Source: Oscillospiraceae bacterium
GTDB lineage: Bacteria > Bacillota > Clostridia > Oscillospirales > Oscillospiraceae
NCBI GenBank assembly: GCA_009787995.1
Contig: WQSH01000003.1
Span: 1-40,551, forward strand
Length of the DNA: 40,551 bases
Reading direction: 5' to 3'
The notes below the pieces were generated by a model. The model had not been told where the DNA came from. It ran no database searches and saw only the letters and a program-made list of their open reading frames with translations. Shown here in pieces: positions 9,172 through 17,700 of the stretch; within the stretch, counting starts at the first letter, position 1; the number at the start of each line of letters is the position of its first letter. A program made the translations under genes and the position numbers.

Positions 9172-10227
9172 ATGAATTCCGCACGACAGACTATCTTCCT
9201 TGTGGATGATATGAAAACCAACCTTATTGCAGGCAGGCAAGCACTTGAAGATGCTTATAGCGTTGTTACGTTTGACTCGGGCACACGGTTGTTAAAGGCG
9301 CTTGACAAGGTCGTCCCTGACCTTATTCTTCTTGACATAAGGATGCCGGAAATGGACGGACATGAGACATTAAGGCAAATCAAAAAAAATGCATTGACCG
9401 CCGAGGTTCCCGTCATTTTCCTGACGTCGCTCACTAATGAAGATGAGGAGTTTATGGGGCTGTCCTTAGGTGCAGCAGACTATATTACAAAGCCTTTTTC
9501 TCCGCCGCTCTTGCGCAAGCGCATTGAGATGCACCTGCAGCTGATTAACTACAACAAGAATCTAAAGACAATCGTGGAGGAAAAGACAAGTGCAGTTATT
9601 GAGCTTAAAAACGTTGTCCTAAAAGCAGTTGCGGAGCTCGTCGATTGCCGAGACTCAATCACCGGAGGGCACATTGACCGCATACAGCGATACTTGGAGG
9701 TGCTAATACGCGCGATGAAAAAGTACGGTGTGTACTATGACGAGATTTCCTCATATGACGAAAATTTCATCCTGCTTTCATCAGCGCTCCATGATGTGGG
9801 CAAAATATCGATTAGAGATTCGCTCCTTTTAAAGCCCGGCAAACTATCCCCCGAAGAATATGAAGAGCTAAAAGCGCACACCACATTTGGGGAAGATGTC
9901 ATTTTACGCATCAACGAAACTACTTCCGACAAAACATTTTTGGAGTACGCAAAAATTTTTGCGGCGTCGCACCATGAAAAATGGGACGGAAGCGGTTACC
10001 CCAGAGGGCTCAAAGGCGAGGAAATCCCTTTGTTGGGTCGCATACTCGCCATAGCCGATGTCTATGATGCCATCATATCCGAAAGAGTCTATAAAAACGC
10101 ACTCTCCCACAGTGAGGCAGTGGAGATAATTCTCGAAAGCAAGGGCACGCATTTTGACCCTGTTTTGACTGATTTATTCACCAAAATCAGCGACGAATTT
10201 GAAGAAATACACTCGTCATTCGGATAA
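9172..10227 (+). CDS. Response regulator with HD-GYP c-di-GMP phosphodiesterase output
   Basis: A 351-residue two-domain regulator. Residues 1-125 form a receiver with acidic pair D12/D13, phospho-Asp D55 and Lys107 in TKPF. Residues about 140-345 form an HD-GYP domain with H167, the HD pair H207/D208, K211, H236, H267/H268 and the signature WDGSGYP at 271-277. All metal and catalytic positions of active enzymes seem present, so hydrolysis of cyclic di-GMP is likely. The ATG at 9172 is preferred because GGAG (9160-9163) lies eight bases before it; a GTG at 9163 overlaps that site. No cognate kinase is directly adjacent, though the hybrid kinase at 5157-7505 is in the next operon. Confidence 0.93.
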   Translation: MNSARQTIFLVDDMKTNLIAGRQALEDAYSVVTFDSGTRLLKALDKVVPDLILLDIRMPEMDGHETLRQIKKNALTAEVPVIFLTSLTNEDEEFMGLSLGAADYITKPFSPPLLRKRIEMHLQLINYNKNLKTIVEEKTSAVIELKNVVLKAVAELVDCRDSITGGHIDRIQRYLEVLIRAMKKYGVYYDEISSYDENFILLSSALHDVGKISIRDSLLLKPGKLSPEEYEELKAHTTFGEDVILRINETTSDKTFLEYAKIFAASHHEKWDGSGYPRGLKGEEIPLLGRILAIADVYDAIISERVYKNALSHSEAVEIILESKGTHFDPVLTDLFTKISDEFEEIHSSFG

Positions 10228-10249
10228 GCTTCCGGGTGCCCCCCCACTT

Positions 10250-11995
10250 CTATACTATAAAAGTGTCCTGAACTGCCCCCCCGCCAATGCTCACGTTGTA
10301 TATATTGTGGCTCCGCAGTTTTCCGACGACCTTCGTTAATATTTGCCTGAAGAACTTCACTCCAAGCACCGGGTCGGAGTCGACGAGCTTCAGGATTTCC
10401 TCTTTTTCAATGCCTATAAGCTCCGTGAATTGAATTGCCCGGCAGCTGAGCGTAAAGGGGTGGTCTGCCATGCAGCTTTCGCCAAGTACGTCACCCTTTT
10501 TCAGGCGCGCAACCTCAATTTCGCCGCCTTTGTCGCGAGAACCGGAAAACAATGCGAGCTCGCCCTTGAGCAATACAAACATGGTGTCGTTGAAATCGCC
10601 GCTCCTAAAGAGCACTTCGTCCTCGTAATATGTGTTGACATGGAACAGCTTCGATAGCTTTGCCCATTCCTCATCGCTCGCATCGAAGTCAAATGTTTTC
10701 TTTAGCTCGGCGATGATTTCTGCCTTGCCCAGTTGGCGTTCGCTTTGCTCGTTTCTGAGTATCGGCATGTTGGAAAGATTGTGCTCTTCCATGATTTTGC
10801 GCAGCTCATATCGTCTATCAGCAACAATTGCGCTGATATTCTCCCAGAGTTTTTGATTAGAGCGATAGCGTGAGAATGCGTCGAAATCCGGCTTTGCTTC
10901 TTTGCGGCTGATTGCGATGTTATTTAACGACTCGGAGGCTCCCTCTGCGTCGCCCTTTAGCAAGTAGTCCATTGCCAGCATCATGTTCGAGCGGAATATT
11001 TTCTCATCCAAGTCGTCTTGCAAGAACTCGCCGGGATATGGGGCAAAGTCCTCCGGCGCCACGAACACCATGTTCCCAGTCTTGTGTTGCGATGATATCT
11101 TCGCTTTTTCATAAACGAAGCGGTAAATATCCTCCCTGATGCGCTTCCATTGGGGGTGCTTCTTGGGGACGGGCAGGTGCTTTATCGACAGAGTGTTGTC
11201 AAGGAAGAAGGAAAAACCGTACATCCTGCTGTTTATGACATAGTCAATGTCTTCGCCCCTTGTTATATGCGGGTCGAAAGGCACGCTTTGGAACATGTCG
11301 CGGTGGATCACCATAGCCCCGCCAAAAGCGAATGGGGTGCGCTTTACTCTTGGCGAGCAGCCTATTATCTCGTCAAATGCCTTGGACTTCGCCCCAAACC
11401 TGTCCCAATATGTCATCCACGATTCGTATTTTACATCGTCATAGTATTGGTCGTGCTTGTTTATGTAATAGCCTGCCATTCCGTAAACGACATCCCCATA
11501 TATCCGCTTGCCCAAAAACTCGACCGAACGCTCTACCCAGTCGGCCTTTTCAAAGATTTCGTCGTCGTCGATTAGGATTGCGGCATCGGCCGCCAAAATG
11601 TCCGCGCAGAGCAGGCACATGTTCCTCACATTTGCATAGCCTATCATCGAGAGCAGCGATTCTGTCTTTTTTTCCGTATCCGTTTCAAATATGATGTCTG
11701 AGATGCGGGCAAGGTCGGAAATTGTAAAGACATAGGTCTCGGCTTTGAGGTCTACTTCCTGAACGATTTCTATCACTCGTTTTTCAGCTGCTTCGGCTAC
11801 CTCCGGTGCAGTCGGGCATATGAGCAGAACAAGCTTAAAATCTTTGGCTGAGAGTATTTTCATGCTCTCCAGGGTGCGGGCAAGCGTTCCGTCGTCGTCC
11901 AGCGGCGTTGGATGGTCATAGACGGCGTCCCCTTCCTTCCACCCATCTGCTTTTTTGCGCGCCCAATATGTTGGAATTAATACAACTTTTCTCAT
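10250..11995 (-). CDS. Glycosyltransferase-like protein fused to a cyclic-nucleotide-binding-like domain
   Basis: A 581-residue fusion. The first ~320 residues look like a GT-A fold glycosyltransferase: VVLIPTYW at the N terminus, an acidic ILIDDDEIF motif (DDDE at 143-146) for metal and nucleotide-sugar binding, FAFGGAMVIH, and a downstream RGEDIDY. A helical linker follows. From about 450 on it resembles a CRP-type beta-barrel (YEDEVLFRSGDFNDTMFVLLKG, then KKGDVLGES). In the phosphate-binding cassette the Gly-Glu pair is kept, but the position of the conserved Arg is occupied by Phe, so classical cAMP binding is doubtful. It starts 10 bases after the GT4 gene, with its AAGGGA site overlapping that stop codon, so they form an operon. 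Substrates are unknown. Confidence 0.8.
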   Translation of the reverse strand: MRKVVLIPTYWARKKADGWKEGDAVYDHPTPLDDDGTLARTLESMKILSAKDFKLVLLICPTAPEVAEAAEKRVIEIVQEVDLKAETYVFTISDLARISDIIFETDTEKKTESLLSMIGYANVRNMCLLCADILAADAAILIDDDEIFEKADWVERSVEFLGKRIYGDVVYGMAGYYINKHDQYYDDVKYESWMTYWDRFGAKSKAFDEIIGCSPRVKRTPFAFGGAMVIHRDMFQSVPFDPHITRGEDIDYVINSRMYGFSFFLDNTLSIKHLPVPKKHPQWKRIREDIYRFVYEKAKISSQHKTGNMVFVAPEDFAPYPGEFLQDDLDEKIFRSNMMLAMDYLLKGDAEGASESLNNIAISRKEAKPDFDAFSRYRSNQKLWENISAIVADRRYELRKIMEEHNLSNMPILRNEQSERQLGKAEIIAELKKTFDFDASDEEWAKLSKLFHVNTYYEDEVLFRSGDFNDTMFVLLKGELALFSGSRDKGGEIEVARLKKGDVLGESCMADHPFTLSCRAIQFTELIGIEKEEILKLVDSDPVLGVKFFRQILTKVVGKLRSHNIYNVSIGGGAVQDTFIV

Positions 11996-12005
11996 AATCT
12001 ATCCC

Positions 12006-13211
12006 TTAAAATCCCTTAAAAGCAGCTAAGCTGAATATATTTATTAGTGAGTCCATTAGCGAATCCTGAGCGTAGTTTTCAAATGCGTATTTTGCCGCAG
12101 CCTTCCTGCGTTGCCCCTTGTCCTGCCTATATAGTTCATTTAGTATCGCGTCCGAGAGGCCGAGTGCGTCGTCAACCTCTACGAGTGCGCCGACCTCATC
12201 GCTGACTATATCTGGCAATCCCCCCTGATTTGTCGCAACCACGGGCGTGCCGCAGGCGAGGGCTTCAATTGCAACCAACCCAAACGGCTCCCTGCGCGAT
12301 GGCACGATACTCACGTCTGCTGTGCTATATAGGCCCCGCAGTTGCGGCACGTCGAGGTGCCCGAAAAAATGAACGTCACTTAGTTTATAGGCTCCGGCTT
12401 GCTTTTTTAGCTGAGCGGCAAGCTCGCCCTCTCCCGCAATAATGGTCAAAATTTTGCCGGGGCGCTCTCCCTCGTAAAGCTTTGCTGCTTCTAAAAGCAC
12501 GTCGACGCCTTTAAAATGCGCTAGTTTTCCGGCAAACAGCACGAGCTTTTCTTTTAGGCTGATGCCAAACAGGGCTCGAATTTCTTCTTTTGTTTTTTGA
12601 TCGGGGTAAAATCTGTCCGGGTCGTAGCCGTTTTTCATATAAACAGCTTTATCGGCGCAGTCCGGAAACATGTTTCGGACTAGCATGCCGTTGTCGTTGG
12701 AAATTGTTACTATACTTTTTGCGCCTGCGGCAGCCTCGTCGGCGTATTTTCGGAATCTCTCGCCTTGCTGATATCCCATAAGGTCTGTTCCGTGGGCAGT
12801 TACAACGTATGGGATTCCGGTTTTTTTCGCAAGCCAGCTCAGGAGCCAGATGTGCTGGGCATGGATTATATCCGGTTTGAATTCTGCGATTTCTTTGTTG
12901 AGCGCTTTTTCAAATGCGGAAAGGTATTCGGCCAATTGGCCGTCGCTGAGGTCGAAAAATGTCATGGTGCTCCGCGGGTGCGTGGTGAAGCAGGGGAAGT
13001 TAAACGGCAGTGCGCCCTCTATTTTCTCGTCATACGTGAAGAATACCGGCCTGGTGCTTATATCGGGGATTGCCCCGAACTTTTCTGTGTTTTCCGGTGT
13101 TATTACGCTGACTTCATGGCCTTTTTTCTTCAGGTGGACGGCAATGTTGCGTGTGTAGGTTCCGCTGCCCGAACCTACTAGCGGAAAGTGGTTTATCATA
13201 AGTATCTTCAT
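12006..13211 (-). CDS. Glycosyltransferase family 4 (GT-B) protein
   Basis: A 401-residue GT4-type glycosyltransferase that transfers a sugar from a nucleotide-sugar donor, probably onto a lipid or envelope glycan. The N-terminal half has the acceptor-side GSGSGTYTRNIA loop, HAQHIWLL and VVTAHGTDL. The C-terminal half has LLFAGKLAHFKGVD-type sequence, ADVSIVPSRREPFGLVAIEALACGTPVVAT (the EPFGLVxxEALACGxPV signature of the donor site) and a short helical tail. The ATG at 13211 is chosen because MKILMINHF is the expected N terminus and an AGGACAGG site precedes it; the frame extends 18 residues further upstream without a ribosome site. It is the first gene of a two-gene operon with the glycosyltransferase-cNMP fusion. 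Confidence 0.9.
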   Translation of the reverse strand: MKILMINHFPLVGSGSGTYTRNIAVHLKKKGHEVSVITPENTEKFGAIPDISTRPVFFTYDEKIEGALPFNFPCFTTHPRSTMTFFDLSDGQLAEYLSAFEKALNKEIAEFKPDIIHAQHIWLLSWLAKKTGIPYVVTAHGTDLMGYQQGERFRKYADEAAAGAKSIVTISNDNGMLVRNMFPDCADKAVYMKNGYDPDRFYPDQKTKEEIRALFGISLKEKLVLFAGKLAHFKGVDVLLEAAKLYEGERPGKILTIIAGEGELAAQLKKQAGAYKLSDVHFFGHLDVPQLRGLYSTADVSIVPSRREPFGLVAIEALACGTPVVATNQGGLPDIVSDEVGALVEVDDALGLSDAILNELYRQDKGQRRKAAAKYAFENYAQDSLMDSLINIFSLAAFKGF

Positions 13212-13266
13212 GCAATTTTCCTGTCCTTTCGATAAGTCTCCCCACGCTTCTTTTTGGTTGCTCAAA

Positions 13267-13295
13267 ATTTTACCATACTAGTTTGTCAAAGTGAA
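13267..13295 (-). promoter_or_regulatory. Possible promoter of the glycosyltransferase operon
   Basis: Minus-strand TTCACT and TAAAAT are spaced by 17 bases with a TGG extension before the -10, about 55 bases upstream of the GT4 start. Confidence 0.4.
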
Positions 13296-13334
13296 GAGTT
13301 TTTGCTTTTTTATGTTTGTGCACTTATTATGCGC

Positions 13335-13363
13335 TTGCTCTTTTTCGCAAAAAGTGCTAAAGT
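13335..13363 (+). promoter_or_regulatory. Possible pduL promoter
   Basis: TTGCTC and TAAAGT are separated by 17 bases, with TGC directly before the -10 (extended -10). It ends about 57 bases before the GTG start. Confidence 0.4.
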
Positions 13364-13419
13364 AGGTTGCATATTCTTTGCGCTATGCCTATTTTTTTAT
13401 AAGAAGGGATGATTGTTTA

Positions 13420-13998
13420 GTGTCTGGTATTAATGTTGTAATTGAGGGTTCCGGCAAGCATTGTCATTTGATGCGCGAGACTGTTGATGTGCTTTTTGGC
13501 AAGGGTTTTGAGTTTGAGATTAAAAAAATGCTGACTCAGCCCGGCCAGTTTGCAACGCCTCATAAGGTAACGGTCGTTGGGCCTCGCAGATCGGTGGATA
13601 TTTCCATCATTGGCCCTTGCCGCAAGGCAGATCAAGTTGAGCTTTCGCTGACGGATGCCACGGCTTTGGGATTTGGCGATGTTCCGATTCGCGAGAGCGG
13701 TGATTTGAAGGGCAGTCCGGGGTGTAAGCTTATCGGCCCCGCTGGTGAGATTGAGATTAGCGAGGGCGTGATTATCGCCAAGCGGCATGTTCACCTCACT
13801 CCTGAGGACGCTGCCAAGTTCGGACTTTCAGACAAGCAGATTATCAAGGTGCGCGTCGGTGGGGAGAGGGCGCTTGTTTTTGATGAGGTGGTCGCCCGCG
13901 TCCATGCTGAGTATGCCACTTTCATGCACATTGATTACGATGAACTCAATGCTGCCGCTATTTCCGGGCCTGAGCCTACCGGAGAGATTCTGCTTTAG
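13420..13998 (+). CDS. pduL: PduL-type phosphate acyltransferase (phosphotransacylase)
   Basis: A 192-residue PduL-family enzyme, which interconverts acyl-CoA and acyl phosphate (acetyl or propionyl). Two zinc-binding blocks are visible: K13-H14-C15-H16 near the N terminus and R122-H123-V124-H125 in the second half, plus H170 in FMHID. The phosphate-contacting VPIRESGDL segment and LTQPGQF are also present. The GTG at 13420 follows AAGGG by 11 bases. The protein begins directly at the catalytic domain, without the amphipathic N-terminal extension that targets microcompartment versions, so it is probably cytosolic and may serve as the housekeeping phosphotransacetylase. No microcompartment shell genes and no ackA are in the window. 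Acetyl versus propionyl preference cannot be told. Confidence 0.9.
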   Translation: MSGINVVIEGSGKHCHLMRETVDVLFGKGFEFEIKKMLTQPGQFATPHKVTVVGPRRSVDISIIGPCRKADQVELSLTDATALGFGDVPIRESGDLKGSPGCKLIGPAGEIEISEGVIIAKRHVHLTPEDAAKFGLSDKQIIKVRVGGERALVFDEVVARVHAEYATFMHIDYDELNAAAISGPEPTGEILL

Positions 13999-14013
13999 GG
14001 GCGTTGCTGCTGC

Positions 14014-14043
14014 AATAAAAAAGTGTCCGGCTTTGCCGGACAC
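14014..14043 (-). terminator. Intrinsic terminator of secG
   Basis: A perfect 8-bp GC-rich hairpin (14023-14030 and 14036-14043, loop CTTTG) is followed on the minus strand by TTTTTTATT. On the plus strand no T-run follows, so it terminates mainly secG transcription, although it may also act on the convergent pduL transcript. Confidence 0.75.
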
Positions 14044-14073
14044 ACGCTCTTTCCTCTGTCGCTTTCCACTTGC

Positions 14074-14301
14074 TTATATTAAGTTTAGTATCACTGTAAG
14101 AATTACAAAGAGCCCTGCAATCCATTTTGTCGCCAACGCCAGGCGCGCGTCCCTTGACTTTTGTTTGTTCTTTGCCAAGTATGAGTCTGACTGGCCGCCG
14201 CTCAGCGCTGAGAGGCCTGAATTTTTACCTGATTGCAAAACTATTGCGCACATTAGTACTACGCATGTTATTAACTGTAATATTACGAATGCCGTTTTCA
14301 T
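14074..14301 (-). CDS. secG: Preprotein translocase subunit SecG
   Basis: A 75-residue SecG, the small auxiliary membrane subunit of the SecYEG channel. It has two transmembrane helices (about 4-22 and 54-74) around a cytoplasmic loop that carries the family motif CAIVLQSGKNSGLSALSGG. The length matches Firmicute SecG. It is a single-gene unit with a plausible promoter at 14341-14369 and a strong terminator behind it. Confidence 0.93.
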   Translation of the reverse strand: MKTAFVILQLITCVVLMCAIVLQSGKNSGLSALSGGQSDSYLAKNKQKSRDARLALATKWIAGLFVILTVILNLI

Positions 14302-14340
14302 ATGGTCAGTCCTTTTCTTTTTTCTTTTTCAGCGAAGGTC

Positions 14341-14369
14341 ATTCTAGCACGCTGGGCAACTAATTGCAA
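14341..14369 (-). promoter_or_regulatory. Probable secG promoter
   Basis: Minus-strand TTGCAA and TAGAAT are spaced by 17 bases with TGC before the -10, about 40 bases upstream of the secG start. Confidence 0.5.
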
Positions 14370-14397
14370 GCTTTATTTTGTTTTGGGGGCATAATTT

Positions 14398-15165
14398 ATG
14401 TATTTTGATACGCATGCGCACTATGATGATAGGCGGTTTGATGGGGACCGCCACGAATTATTGGGGTCTATGGGCGAAGCCGGCCTTTCGCTTATCCTCA
14501 ATTCGGCCAGCAGTTTAATATCTGCTAAGGTCAGCCTTGAGCTTGCTGATAGGTATCCTTTTGTTTATGCTTCGGTTGGGGTGCACCCGCATGACTCCAA
14601 GTCTATGTCCGACTCAACTGTGTCTGAGCTTGAGGCTTTGCTTGCGCACCCTAAGGCTTTGGCGGTTGGCGAGATTGGGCTTGATTTCCATCATAATTTT
14701 TCGCCTCCTGATGTTCAGCGCGCACGTTTTCGGGAGCAGATGGAGCTGGCCCGACGGGTTGGCAAGCCTGTCATCATCCATGAACGCGAGGCAATTAACG
14801 ATACGCTGGATGTTATTCGTGATTTTCGTGATTTGTCCGGGGTTTTTCATTGTTTTTCCGGCAGTTGGGAAACTGCGAAGATTATCCTCGATATGGGATG
14901 GTACCTTTCTTTCACCGGGGTAATCACGTTTCGAAATGCCCGGCGTGCGCTGGAGGTGCTTGAGAAAATGCCTGCCGATAGGATTATGGTGGAGACCGAC
15001 TGCCCATACCTCACGCCAGAGCCTTATCGCGGCAAGCGCAATAGTTCTTTGTATTTGCCCCATGTGGTTGAAAAAGTTGCGCAAGTGCGCAACGTCACGG
15101 TCGAGGAGGCTGCGGCGCTTACTATGGAAAACGGGAAGCGTTTTTTTGGGATACCTTCCTCATAA
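14398..15165 (+). CDS. tatD: TatD family metal-dependent deoxyribonuclease
   Basis: A 255-residue TatD-family hydrolase, an amidohydrolase-fold enzyme with metal-dependent DNase activity in characterised members. The N-terminal metal motif DTHAHYD (His6, His8), the GEIGLDF block (bridging Glu), VIIHERE, FHCFSG and the C-terminal ETDCPYLTPEP signature are all present, and the length is typical. A GGGGG site lies upstream of the ATG. It faces the NTF2-like gene; between them a 6-bp GC hairpin at 15189-15205 lacks a T-run and is not called as a terminator. Confidence 0.93.
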   Translation: MYFDTHAHYDDRRFDGDRHELLGSMGEAGLSLILNSASSLISAKVSLELADRYPFVYASVGVHPHDSKSMSDSTVSELEALLAHPKALAVGEIGLDFHHNFSPPDVQRARFREQMELARRVGKPVIIHEREAINDTLDVIRDFRDLSGVFHCFSGSWETAKIILDMGWYLSFTGVITFRNARRALEVLEKMPADRIMVETDCPYLTPEPYRGKRNSSLYLPHVVEKVAQVRNVTVEEAAALTMENGKRFFGIPSS

Positions 15166-15213
15166 AACATCGCCATATAAATAGGCAAAGGCGGTAGCGC
15201 CGCCTCCACTGCT

Positions 15214-15585
15214 TTAGGCCGGCTCTCCTGAGTACAGTTTTGCTATTATTGTCCACTTGCCGCCTATGCGGATAAAACTTAGAATGTCGGTGAACATTAT
15301 TTCCCCAAGCCTGACCTTTAGGCGGACGACTGCGGTGTCCTCACCTGTGAAATCTATTGCAAGGATTTCTTCTTGGCGGGGAAAATCGGGCTTGTACCCG
15401 GGCGGCGCTCCCGCCTCGACGAACTTTGCAAACGCATCTATCGGCATGTCGTTTAGCGCACCCTCGCCTATATGCCCATAAACATGCGCCGCTTCGTTAA
15501 AAACCTCTCTAAACTTCCCGACATCGCTCTCATAACAAGCATCCAAATATGTTTGAGCCGCTGCCCTTACTCCAGTTGCATCCAT
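15214..15585 (-). CDS. NTF2-like / lumazine-binding-like small protein
   Basis: A 123-residue protein with the shape of the putative lumazine-binding (SnoaL/NTF2-like) superfamily: helix, YLDACYESDVGKFREVF, then AAHVYGHIGE, a strand with VVRLKVRLGEIMFTDILSF and a final GGKWTIIAKLY. Such proteins are small cone-shaped domains that often act as enzymes or ligand binders, and no activity can be assigned here. The start at 15585 is fixed by AGGAGG lying seven bases upstream; an ATG at 15591 directly abuts that site, and the frame extends to 15651 without support. Confidence 0.7.
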   Translation of the reverse strand: MDATGVRAAAQTYLDACYESDVGKFREVFNEAAHVYGHIGEGALNDMPIDAFAKFVEAGAPPGYKPDFPRQEEILAIDFTGEDTAVVRLKVRLGEIMFTDILSFIRIGGKWTIIAKLYSGEPA

Positions 15586-15680
15586 TGTCATACCTCCTGA
15601 TTTGTTCAAAATAAATTTACATTTGATTTCGTATTTGCCGTTATCGTACATTGTTAGATTGAAAGGGGCACTTTTTAATT

Positions 15681-16439
15681 ATGAAGCTGGTTTCTTGGAA
15701 TGTCAATGGGCTTAGGGCATGTTTGAAAAAAGGTTTTTCGGAATCCTTTTCCAATATTGGCGCAGACATATTCTGCTTGCAGGAAACAAAAATGGAGCAG
15801 GGGCAGGCGGAACTCGACCTTGGCGGTTATCATGAGTTTTGGAACAGCGCTGCCAAGAAGGGATACTCGGGCACTGCCGTGTTTTCAAAAATCCCCCCGC
15901 TGTCGGCCACCTACGGCATTGGCATCGCTGAGCATGACAACGAAGGGCGTGTCATCACTTTGGAATTTGACGGGTTCTACCTTGTCTGTGTTTACGTGCC
16001 CAACTCACAGAGGGGGCTATTGCGGCTTGATTACAGGATGGCCTGGGAGGATGCATTTCTCAACTATGTAAAGGGGCTGGATGCGCTGAAACCTGTGCTT
16101 ATCTGCGGGGACTTAAATGTCGCCCATCGGGAGATTGACATCAAAAACGCTAAGTCTAATGTGCGCAATGCAGGCTTTACTATTGAAGAGCGCAACAAAA
16201 TGACTGAGCTCCTAGACGCAGGGTTTACTGACTTCTTTCGGCACTTTAACCCTGAGCTTAGGGATGCCTACACTTGGTGGTCCTACATGGGCACAGCCCG
16301 CGAACGGAATGTCGGGTGGCGCATCGACTACTTCCTAGGTTCAGACCGCTTGGTGGATAGGGTTTCGGATGCATTTATTCTGCCTGACGTATTTGGCAGC
16401 GACCATTGCCCTGTCGGACTCGTACTAAAGAGTTTTTAA
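15681..16439 (+). CDS. xth: Exodeoxyribonuclease III (AP endonuclease)
   Basis: A 252-residue Xth/ExoA-family DNA repair enzyme that cleaves abasic sites and has 3'-5' exonuclease activity. The family blocks are clear: MKLVSWNVNGLRA at the N terminus, CLQETKM (metal Glu), YSGTAVFSK, a GDLNVAHREID block, TWWSYMG and the C-terminal GSDHCPVGL with the catalytic Asp-His pair. AAGGGG precedes the ATG. Its stop codon shares four bases with that of the convergent pyrB gene. Confidence 0.95.
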   Translation: MKLVSWNVNGLRACLKKGFSESFSNIGADIFCLQETKMEQGQAELDLGGYHEFWNSAAKKGYSGTAVFSKIPPLSATYGIGIAEHDNEGRVITLEFDGFYLVCVYVPNSQRGLLRLDYRMAWEDAFLNYVKGLDALKPVLICGDLNVAHREIDIKNAKSNVRNAGFTIEERNKMTELLDAGFTDFFRHFNPELRDAYTWWSYMGTARERNVGWRIDYFLGSDRLVDRVSDAFILPDVFGSDHCPVGLVLKSF

Positions 16440-17515
16440 AGCGTCAATGTCGGGAACTTCTTGTCACAGTATCCACACCTGCCTTTGCCTAGATCTGAAA
16501 CCAGCTTAGGGAGGTAGACATCCGACTGTGTAATGCAGGCTGGGTTTCCGCATTCTGATTTTGTCTCATCGCATATTTCTGATTTTGGAGCCAACCTCGG
16601 TAGCTGCATAAACTCCAATAGCAAAGACATCCTTATAAACATGCCATACCGCGCCTGTTCAAAGTAAACCGCCCTTGGGTCTTCATCTACATCTAACGCT
16701 ATCTCTCCATATCTTGGCAGTGGGTGCATGATTAGCATGTCAGGGCTTGCGCTTTCCAGCATTTTTTTTGTCAAAACGTAGACATCTTTTAGCCTTCTGT
16801 ATTCCGCCGCATCATGAAACCGCTCTCGCTGGACTCTCGTCATGTACAAAACGTCCAATTCCGGAATGCATTGTGCGAGGCTTTCTGATTCGACGTATTC
16901 CTGGCCTTGGCCGGACATCTGCTCTAGTATATATTCCGGAAGGCGCAGCTCGCTGGGCGAAATTAGGCAAAAGCGTATTCCTCTGAACATCGCCATAGCC
17001 CCAACTAGGGAATGCACTGTGCGCCCGTATTTTAGGTCTCCGCATATGCCTATGCGCAGATTCTCTATTTTCCCTCGCTTTTGGGCTATAGTCGCCAAGT
17101 CTGTTAATGTTTGGGTCGGGTGGAAATGACCCCCATCGCCTGCGTTAATGACCGGAACTTCCGAATAGAGCGCCGCCGCTGTCGCCGAGCCTTCTTGAGG
17201 GCTTCTTATCACGATTGTGTCGGAATACGACGCAGTCATCCTTATTGTGTCGGCAAGCGTTTCACCCTTTGAAACAGAGGTTCCCAATGGGTCAGAAAAA
17301 CCAAACACGCCGGCGCCTAATCGTTGCGCCGCTGCTTGAAATGAGAAGCTCGTCCTTGTGCTTGGCTCATAAAACATCGATGCTATGAGCCTCCCCCGGC
17401 AGGCATCGGCATATACTTCGGGACGATTGATTATATCGCAGCATTGCATATATAGCCTGTCCCACCACTGCCTTGATACATCCGCCATGCTAACAAGTTT
17501 TCGTGTCGGTGTCAT
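16436..17515 (-). CDS. pyrB: Aspartate carbamoyltransferase with fused PyrI-like zinc domain
   Basis: A 359-residue aspartate transcarbamoylase, the committed step of pyrimidine synthesis (carbamoyl phosphate plus aspartate). The catalytic chain (about 1-308) has the carbamoyl phosphate loop STRT (52-55), the KGET loop with Lys83, HPTQTL and MHPLPR. A C-terminal extension then carries C322-x4-C327...C347-x2-C350. This matches the zinc-binding module of the regulatory subunit PyrI (Cys-x4-Cys and Cys-x2-Cys, with CITQSD and CGYCDKKF resembling CISHAE and CKYCEKEF), but the nucleotide-binding allosteric domain of PyrI is missing. The ATG at 17515 follows AGGAGG by six bases. It stands alone with its own promoter. 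Confidence 0.93.
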   Translation of the reverse strand: MTPTRKLVSMADVSRQWWDRLYMQCCDIINRPEVYADACRGRLIASMFYEPSTRTSFSFQAAAQRLGAGVFGFSDPLGTSVSKGETLADTIRMTASYSDTIVIRSPQEGSATAAALYSEVPVINAGDGGHFHPTQTLTDLATIAQKRGKIENLRIGICGDLKYGRTVHSLVGAMAMFRGIRFCLISPSELRLPEYILEQMSGQGQEYVESESLAQCIPELDVLYMTRVQRERFHDAAEYRRLKDVYVLTKKMLESASPDMLIMHPLPRYGEIALDVDEDPRAVYFEQARYGMFIRMSLLLEFMQLPRLAPKSEICDETKSECGNPACITQSDVYLPKLVSDLGKGRCGYCDKKFPTLTL

Positions 17516-17570
17516 TTTTTGCCTCCTGATGTGAAGCCCCCCTAAAAATATCACACTTTACGCAGCCTTT

Positions 17571-17600
17571 ATGATACAATATTGGAAAAGCTGTTGTCAA
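17571..17600 (-). promoter_or_regulatory. pyrB promoter
   Basis: Minus-strand TTGACA (17595-17600) and TATCAT (17571-17576) are spaced by 18 bases, about 55 bases upstream of the pyrB start. No PyrR-type attenuator was seen in the short leader. Confidence 0.6.
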
Positions 17601-17700
17601 TCACTGTTATATTACTGTACAGAGCGCCTACGGCATGGTACAATGGTTGGACTGGTTTTTTTGGCAGGCACACAACAAACTTAGGAGGAGCATCTTGCTT

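Noticed and set aside
10239-10282. Two C7 tracts near the 3' end of the GT-cNMP gene as possible phase-variable tracts
   Set aside because: One is outside the gene and the other would alter only the last few residues, so a switching role is unlikely.
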